Assembly: GCA_013396635.1 (NCBI GenBank)
Contig: WBMW01000581.1
Location: 124,001-188,000 of the forward strand
Source of the DNA: Penelope pileata
Taxonomy: Eukaryota > Chordata > Aves > Galliformes > Cracidae
Length of the DNA: 64,000 bases
Reading direction: 5' to 3'
The notes below the pieces were generated by a model. It was not told the DNA's origin. It was given only the letters and a program-made list of their open reading frames with translations, and ran no database searches. The translations under genes and the position numbers were made by a program. This document shows, in pieces, positions 58,870-64,000 of the stretch; position 1 is the stretch's first letter; each line of letters starts with the position of its first letter.

Positions 58870-58910
58870 AGCATTTTTGTGTAGCTAAGGGAAGCAGGTG
58901 CTCACCGCTG
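58870..58910 (+). other. best-scoring candidate internal exon (plus strand)
   Basis: A near-ideal acceptor, GGCCTTTCCTTCTCTGCAG, ends at 58869, and a consensus donor, CGCTG|GTGAGTG, follows 41 nt later. One frame is open throughout (HFCVAKGSRCSPL); the other two have stops. It lies 10 kb downstream of the CpG island in the expected orientation, so it could be exon 2 of that gene, coding or 5' UTR. I recognise no protein. The paired splice motifs are the strongest on the plus strand right of the island; use of the exon is inferred. Confidence 0.33.
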
Positions 58911-61763
58911 GTGAGTGCTGTTGTATGCTACCTGCCCTTTTGGAAGGGCGAAAATGTGGTTTTTCTTCTATCTCAAAACTACCAGTGCTAGCAGCATTTT
59001 TAAATTATTATTCTCCTTTTTAAAACCTTGTTTTGGACTTCCTTATCACGTCTCACAAAACTTGGGATTGCTCGGTGTTGGGCTCTTTGCTGAACCTATG
59101 CGTTACACATTCATCAGGTAAATATTCCTCAGTAACACCTCATTCCCCCTCAAGCTTTAATGCTGGCTTATTTTTACATAACAGATTGTCCAACCAGGTG
59201 CAAAATCTCCAGCTGGTGACAGGAGAGAACTGTAACATGTTGTTTAACAACCTTAGCATCCTCCTGGGGGCAATGGTGAAACCCTGCTGCAGCTCAGATT
59301 GTCCTGCAGGTCAGGAGCTGTACGTAATGGCCGTTCTCTCAGATCTGTAACTCTGTCCGTTATTGTTATTATCTTTTTAATCTCTTCCCCATCGCTTCTG
59401 TCTGCTGTTGCGGAGCCTGACTGAGTCCTCAGCAGGCAGCTCTGTGGGCTGTCTACCATAAGACTGCAGTGGGAGTAAGGAAGGTCTTGAGCTAGGAAGC
59501 TCTTGGGCTTTTAAGGCCAATCCTAGATTATTCTGGGTCTTATAAGGTAGCTAGGTAGGGGTGTGTGAAGATGGGAAGGATTCTTATTCCCTTTGGATTA
59601 AAATAAAATGTTCTTAAGTTTCATGTCTTTTTTAATAATCCTTTTGATTTGCACAAACCAAGAAAGATATGGTCGTATTCTTTTCTGCAGTATGGACGTG
59701 AATAGCGATGGAGAAAAGGAATGCATAGGTCAGATCAGCTGAGTGGGAAGTACCCATCTATGCCCTTATGCTTCTGACAATAGCTACTTTCTGAACAGCT
59801 TGGAAAGTTTTGCTATGAAGATTGTTACTGTGTAGGAGACAGAGATGTTAATTTGCATTCAAGAAACATTCTTTAACTCAAAACATTGGGATTTTATATC
59901 CACGGACACATGTGCATTTGTGCAAAAAAAGAATGACAGCAGAGTAGGGCAGTAGAGTCTTTGCTTGTTTTTTTAATGGTTGTAATGTAAAGAAATCAGC
60001 TGTTAAAACTGTAGATGGAAATGGAATTCCTGCAAATTTAATGGGAATTGTGGCTGGAGCCTGAGAAGTCTGCTGGATTGATGGTTTTTGTCTCATTTCA
60101 CTTACCTCTGGCCCTGAGAATCTTGTATAGCTAGCACATGATACCTCTAGTTGCTTATTTGCTGTTCATTTCGGAAATCCACTACGCTACGGAAACCATA
60201 AGGTCTGTCTCCTGGTGAGGAGGAACATCATGCAGCCAGGCTGCTCCTGGGTGCTGCGGGCGTGCTGCTAGCTTGCAGCTCTCAGAGCCTGGTTGCTTGG
60301 GTCCTGCTGTACCTCTTACAAAATGTCGGGTGTTGAGTTTTGTCTCTGAAGCGTCTGTTGGAGGGTCCTGTTTTAAGGGCTGAACATCATTTGTAATTGA
60401 GGGATAATAGTGTATTTTCTTGAAAGCTGAAGATGAGTGAAATTAAGCAGGTGTGTGTATGGAGAGGGGAATTTTAAGTTCATTATGCTCTTCTGATTTC
60501 TGCTTCAGAAAAGGATGAATGTCAGGGTAGTAGACAACACCTTTGAAACTTTTCTCTGTGTTGTGTGAGACCTGTGGAAATGAGTGGGTCTCCAGAGTGT
60601 TAAAAGAGAATAAACTTTTATTGCTCCTCATAAAGCTACTGGTAGAGCGAAAAAGTTGCACTAAAAAAAGATGGAGTTTAAATTTAAACCAGCCTGCCTG
60701 TACTGATCAGTGTAGATAGATACATGTAGATATATTTCTTCTGAAAAAAAGCATCTTTTTAGGTCTGGAAGAGGAGGAACAGTGAGTTACCGTTCGGAAG
60801 AGAGTCGAGATGATTTTGCATTAACCTGGGTTCTTTTCTGGTGCTCGCTCCTGAAGAGGAACCACACTGACTTAGCGACATGCTGCATGCTTATACATTT
60901 TACCCTGGAGGCAAGCTAAATGTGGAGAGAGAGCAATAACTGTTTGCTTGTGTAAGTTGTTGTCTAAGTACGAGCAGTGTGAGGGGAGTTGCCGGCAGCC
61001 TCCTCTGTGCCATGCGTGGGCTCCTCAGCTTGTGGCTGCCAGCAAGGCTGCAACTCCCTGTGGCTGCCCAGTGGGCCCTGTGACACCTGCACAAGCCCTC
61101 CTGCCTCTCTGACACACGTTAGTGCTCACGGGGAGTTACCGGGCCATGATGAATAGCAAACAGCCTAAGTAACTCTTCTGTCATTCCACTTGGGCCAAGT
61201 GCACCTTTCCCAAACAATACCTTGTTTTCCTGTCTAATGAGACCTTTTGTATTTTTAGACAGGAAGCTGAAAACCAGATAAAGGAAACCCTGTGTGTGCT
61301 CAGGTGTGCCTTAACAGGGGCTCTGTACCCCCACTTCTCATTCTCACCTCAGTGCCTGACGACGTGATGAGACTAAAAAGCTCCGGTCTGCACTGATTTT
61401 GTCAATGAGGTAATATGGACAGATCACGTAGTGTGAAGTAAGAATTTTGTAGCTTTGGTTGTCACCTCCCTGGGGGTTCACCAGTCTACAGCCAGTTTCC
61501 TCTGAGGGCCGTGTCTGTCCCAGTATGGCTCATTGGATCAGATGACGGTGACCAAAATCGCTCGGGAACCCCACAACTCTCCTTCACAGAAGCGGGCCTG
61601 AGCTGTCAGAGCACCAACGCAAGCTGGCCAAACCCTCCCTTTGATTTTCTGTTTGTGTGTGGACTTATGCAACTGGGAAGGTTAGGTCAGAGTGAGAACA
61701 GCTATGCAAATAGCTGATGGGAACGTAGCAACAGCCATAGCATTGCTTAACTTTGGGTATTTA
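58911..61763. other. probable intron sequence, nothing recognised
   Basis: No repeats or recognised proteins. A strong minus-strand donor, CCAGAG|GTAAGTG, sits at 60104-60105 without a credible acceptor, and CATCAG|GTAAAT at 59118 is a plus donor likewise unpaired. Confidence 0.45.
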
Positions 61764-62032
61764 CAGCATAGCCAGGCAGTCCAAAGAGGTGATTCTCCTG
61801 CTATATTTAGCTTTGGTGTGGCCTCAACTTAAGGACTGTGTACATTTCTGGGCAGTGGTCAGACCCTGGAACAGATTTCCTGGTGGGTTGTTAGATGCCC
61901 CGTGCCTGTCAGTGCTCAAGACACACTTGTACGATGGTCTCACAAATGTGCTTTAACTTTTGGTTAGCCCTGAAGTTGTCAGGCAGCTAGACTGGATGAT
62001 CTTTGTGGGTCCCTTCCAACTGAACCGTTCTG
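61764..62032 (+). mobile_element. older CR1 LINE 3' fragment (sense) with internal deletion
   Basis: AGAGGTGATTCTCCTGC, GTGTGGCCTCAACTTAAGGA and ACATTTCTGGGCAG follow the CR1 region that reads GAGGTGATTCT..GTGAGGCCTCA..GTTCTGGG. Near 61855 the sequence jumps to the part that reads GGAACAGATTTCCTGGTGGG, GATGCCCCGTGCCTGTCAGT, and it ends in GGCAGCTAGACTGGATGATC, GGGTCCCTTCCAAC and an ATTCTGT-like remnant (CCGTTCTGT). Order and orientation are sense. It is more diverged than the other copies and lacks the middle segment. Confidence 0.88.
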
Positions 62033-63269
62033 TTTACTTGAAATGCTAAGGATAATAATAAGTGCTGCATTTCACTGGGATTGGAAGGAGATCTTTTGCA
62101 ACAAAATGGCAGTGTTAGCTGAAATCACATATAAAAGCCTCAGATTTAGTCGTCTTTGTTATGTGATGCTTTCAGCATTCATAAGCCAAAGCTTTAGAAT
62201 ACATTTCTGCTGGTGAAGTGTGCTGTGTGGAGAGCAAGAAGGGCTTCCATTTCAGAAGCTGGGTCATCCTCCTTTTCTAATTTTTTAAGATGATCCCCTT
62301 AGAAACAGCAGGAGAGTGTGTTGCCTCTGTGTGTGTAGGGGGGTTGGGTCTCTTCTCTCCTTCCCCTCTCCAATAACTTTTAAACTGTTGGCCAATTCAA
62401 GGCAGGTCTGCAGAGCAATAGAGGTCCCAAAGATACAAAGTTCAGACAGATATTTGGAAAGCAGGAAACTGGATGGAGGAGAAACTGCAAGGGAAAGACT
62501 CCACTGCAAGCCTTACTAAACAGCTGAAAACCTACAGCAGGGATTTGGGTCAGTTTGCCTTAGCCCTGCTGCTCGTGGGGAAGGTGTTTGCTTTGCTTGG
62601 TTAGGCAGATGTATGAGAAAGGGAATCTCTCACTTCTCTAAGAGAAATGAAATGAAAGGCCTGAAAACCAAACCTTGTGCTAAAAACAGATTGCCATCTC
62701 ACAGCTTACCTAGCTTGTACTCTGAAATGTGTAGGATGTGATTTTTTTTTATTTTTTTTTTCCTGTGCTCAAAGCCTTGCTGTCAGACTAGTTATAAAGG
62801 GGCTTCAAGTTAAGTGAGATTCAGGCTTCTCTAAAATTTTAATCAGTGTTTACATGAAAATATTTGGGAGCACTTAATTAAAACATAAACTTCAAAACTT
62901 AAAGCTCTATTCACTTTCAGGCAGTTCTATGCTGGTCATACAGTGAAGGAATAGAACTGCGGAGTGATACTGCAAACGAAGAAGAATTAGCAGAAACGTG
63001 AAAAAAACCTTACTATGTGTCCATATGGAGTAGTGCTGTCCAGATGGTAGACAAATACAAATGAAGAGTTATAAAAACTTGCTTCGCTGGGAGAGCTCAA
63101 CTGAAAAGTAACTTTTTACTGCCCGGTAAAGATGAATTACAAATTATTTTTATGAGCTTGGTAAGGAATCTGTTGAAACTTAAACACCCTACAGCATGAA
63201 CATCTTACTGCTTAGTTTTTCCTGAACTGTGAAGTCCGCAGATAATTTTTATTTTTTTGTTTCCTACAG
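62033..63269. other. probable intron sequence, nothing recognised
   Basis: AT-rich, with a T-A-T homopolymer tract at 62742-62761. No frames or repeats of note. Confidence 0.45.
62742..62761. repeat. interrupted poly-T tract
   Basis: T9-A-T10. Low complexity. Confidence 0.9.
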
Positions 63270-63284
63270 GGATGTGAAAGGGAA
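63270..63284 (+). other. possible 15-nt microexon or exon start (plus strand)
   Basis: A very strong acceptor, TTTATTTTTTTGTTTCCTACAG, ends at 63269. Fifteen bases later GGGAA|GTAAAT is a usable donor. If that donor is ignored, one frame stays open for 15 codons (GCEREVNTSLPERGG) before a TAG. Neural-type microexons have this length, but with no supporting data this is speculative. Confidence 0.15.
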
Positions 63285-63675
63285 GTAAATACTTCCCTGC
63301 CTGAACGTGGTGGTTAGGGAAAATGGGATGTTAATTGTTTCCAAATGCTGGTTTGCTTGTAAGCCAGAATTGATTACGCATCTCCAACTGGAGTAGCTGT
63401 GTGCCTTCAGATGACAAGTGTCTAGCCAGGCATCAGTTCTGGTGAAGCCTTTTTAGAGCTGGTTGGATGATAACTTCTGCCATGGCTTGCCTCAGACCTC
63501 ATTTTGTGGCTCAGTTTTTCCATTTGCCCTGCAGTTAGACAAACCAGGCTGCCTTTTCCAGCTGCAACTAGGAGAAAGAACCTGGGAATTTTGTTATTCC
63601 TTCCTGCCAGTAATACCGTTGCTTACTTCTGGTACTTTTCCTAGATGAAATGAATGGATGCTGGAACTTGCCATC

Positions 63676-63699
63676 TTTTTATTTATTTATTTATTTATT
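63676..63699. repeat. (ATTT)n microsatellite
   Basis: About five ATTT units preceded by TTTTT. Tetranucleotide simple repeat. Confidence 0.92.
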
Positions 63700-64000
63700 A
63701 GCAATTACCTCCCCTCCTCAAGCTTAGCATAAATGCCCTGTTCGGTTTGAGGAAAGTGCGCTCCCTTGAGATTTCATTGTGTCTCTCCAGTCTAACCGTT
63801 CAATTTATTAGGTACATTTTTTGGTGATACTGTTCCTTTCTAAGCTCTCGTGGCATGAAGACTTGTGAGGCGTTGTAAAGTATGTCCACAGATTGAATTA
63901 CAATTGTCATTACTGGCTGTATTTTAGTCTACTCCAGACCTGACTGCCTTTTTTGCTTCAGTCTCTGAGGTTTTGGTCTTTTCTGCCCTAAGTGTTTAAA

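Noticed and set aside
1..64000. tRNA, rRNA, known microRNA hairpins, CRISPR arrays, phage or bacterial operons
   Set aside because: None was seen on reading. Vertebrate intron and CR1 content makes prokaryotic systems irrelevant, and a computational RNA scan could not be run.

Overview
The window reads as nuclear DNA of a bird, most likely a galliform or close relative. The basis is at least five short CR1 LINE 3' ends carrying the familiar avian block with GGTTGGAAGGGACC next to ATAGAATCATAGAAT-type octamers, a low repeat load, long AT-rich noncoding stretches, and one compact, very GC-rich CpG island interrupted by a run of N, a usual assembly failure at avian promoters. There is no bacterial, viral or organellar gene organisation. 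I found no rRNA, tRNA, CRISPR array or complete protein-coding gene, and no exon that I can name by homology.

Layout. Positions 1-1800 may hold the 3' end of a plus-strand gene entering from the left: a 54-nt candidate exon with good splice sites (458-511), then a candidate terminal exon (about 1539-1792) that continues the same frame into a hydrophobic tail, a stop and an AATAAA signal. A competing 57-nt minus-strand candidate exon lies at 81-137. Positions 1.8-47 kb look like a long intergenic or intronic noncoding interval: CR1 fragments at 8.3, 31.4 and 34.0 kb, homopurine and poly-T tracts, two modest CpG/GC-rich patches (26.8-27.1 and 33.2-33.8 kb), AT-rich stretches with homeodomain-like or GATA-like motif clusters, and scattered exon-like intervals on both strands. 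These intervals are low-confidence, because pseudoexons of this quality are common by chance.

Positions 48.05-48.8 kb are a strong CpG island with GC boxes, an ETS-like site and a pentanucleotide repeat, broken by a 236-bp gap. It is the best-supported regulatory feature and probably the promoter and first exon of a gene. The remaining 15 kb (48.9-64 kb) look like a large first intron or introns of a plus-strand transcript: rich in T and in T-runs on the given strand, with two CR1 fragments and a few candidate internal exons, the best at 58870-58910.

I see no convincing new biological system. The most useful leads are the putative tail-anchored C-terminus at the left edge, the gapped CpG-island promoter, and several exon candidates that RNA data could settle at once.
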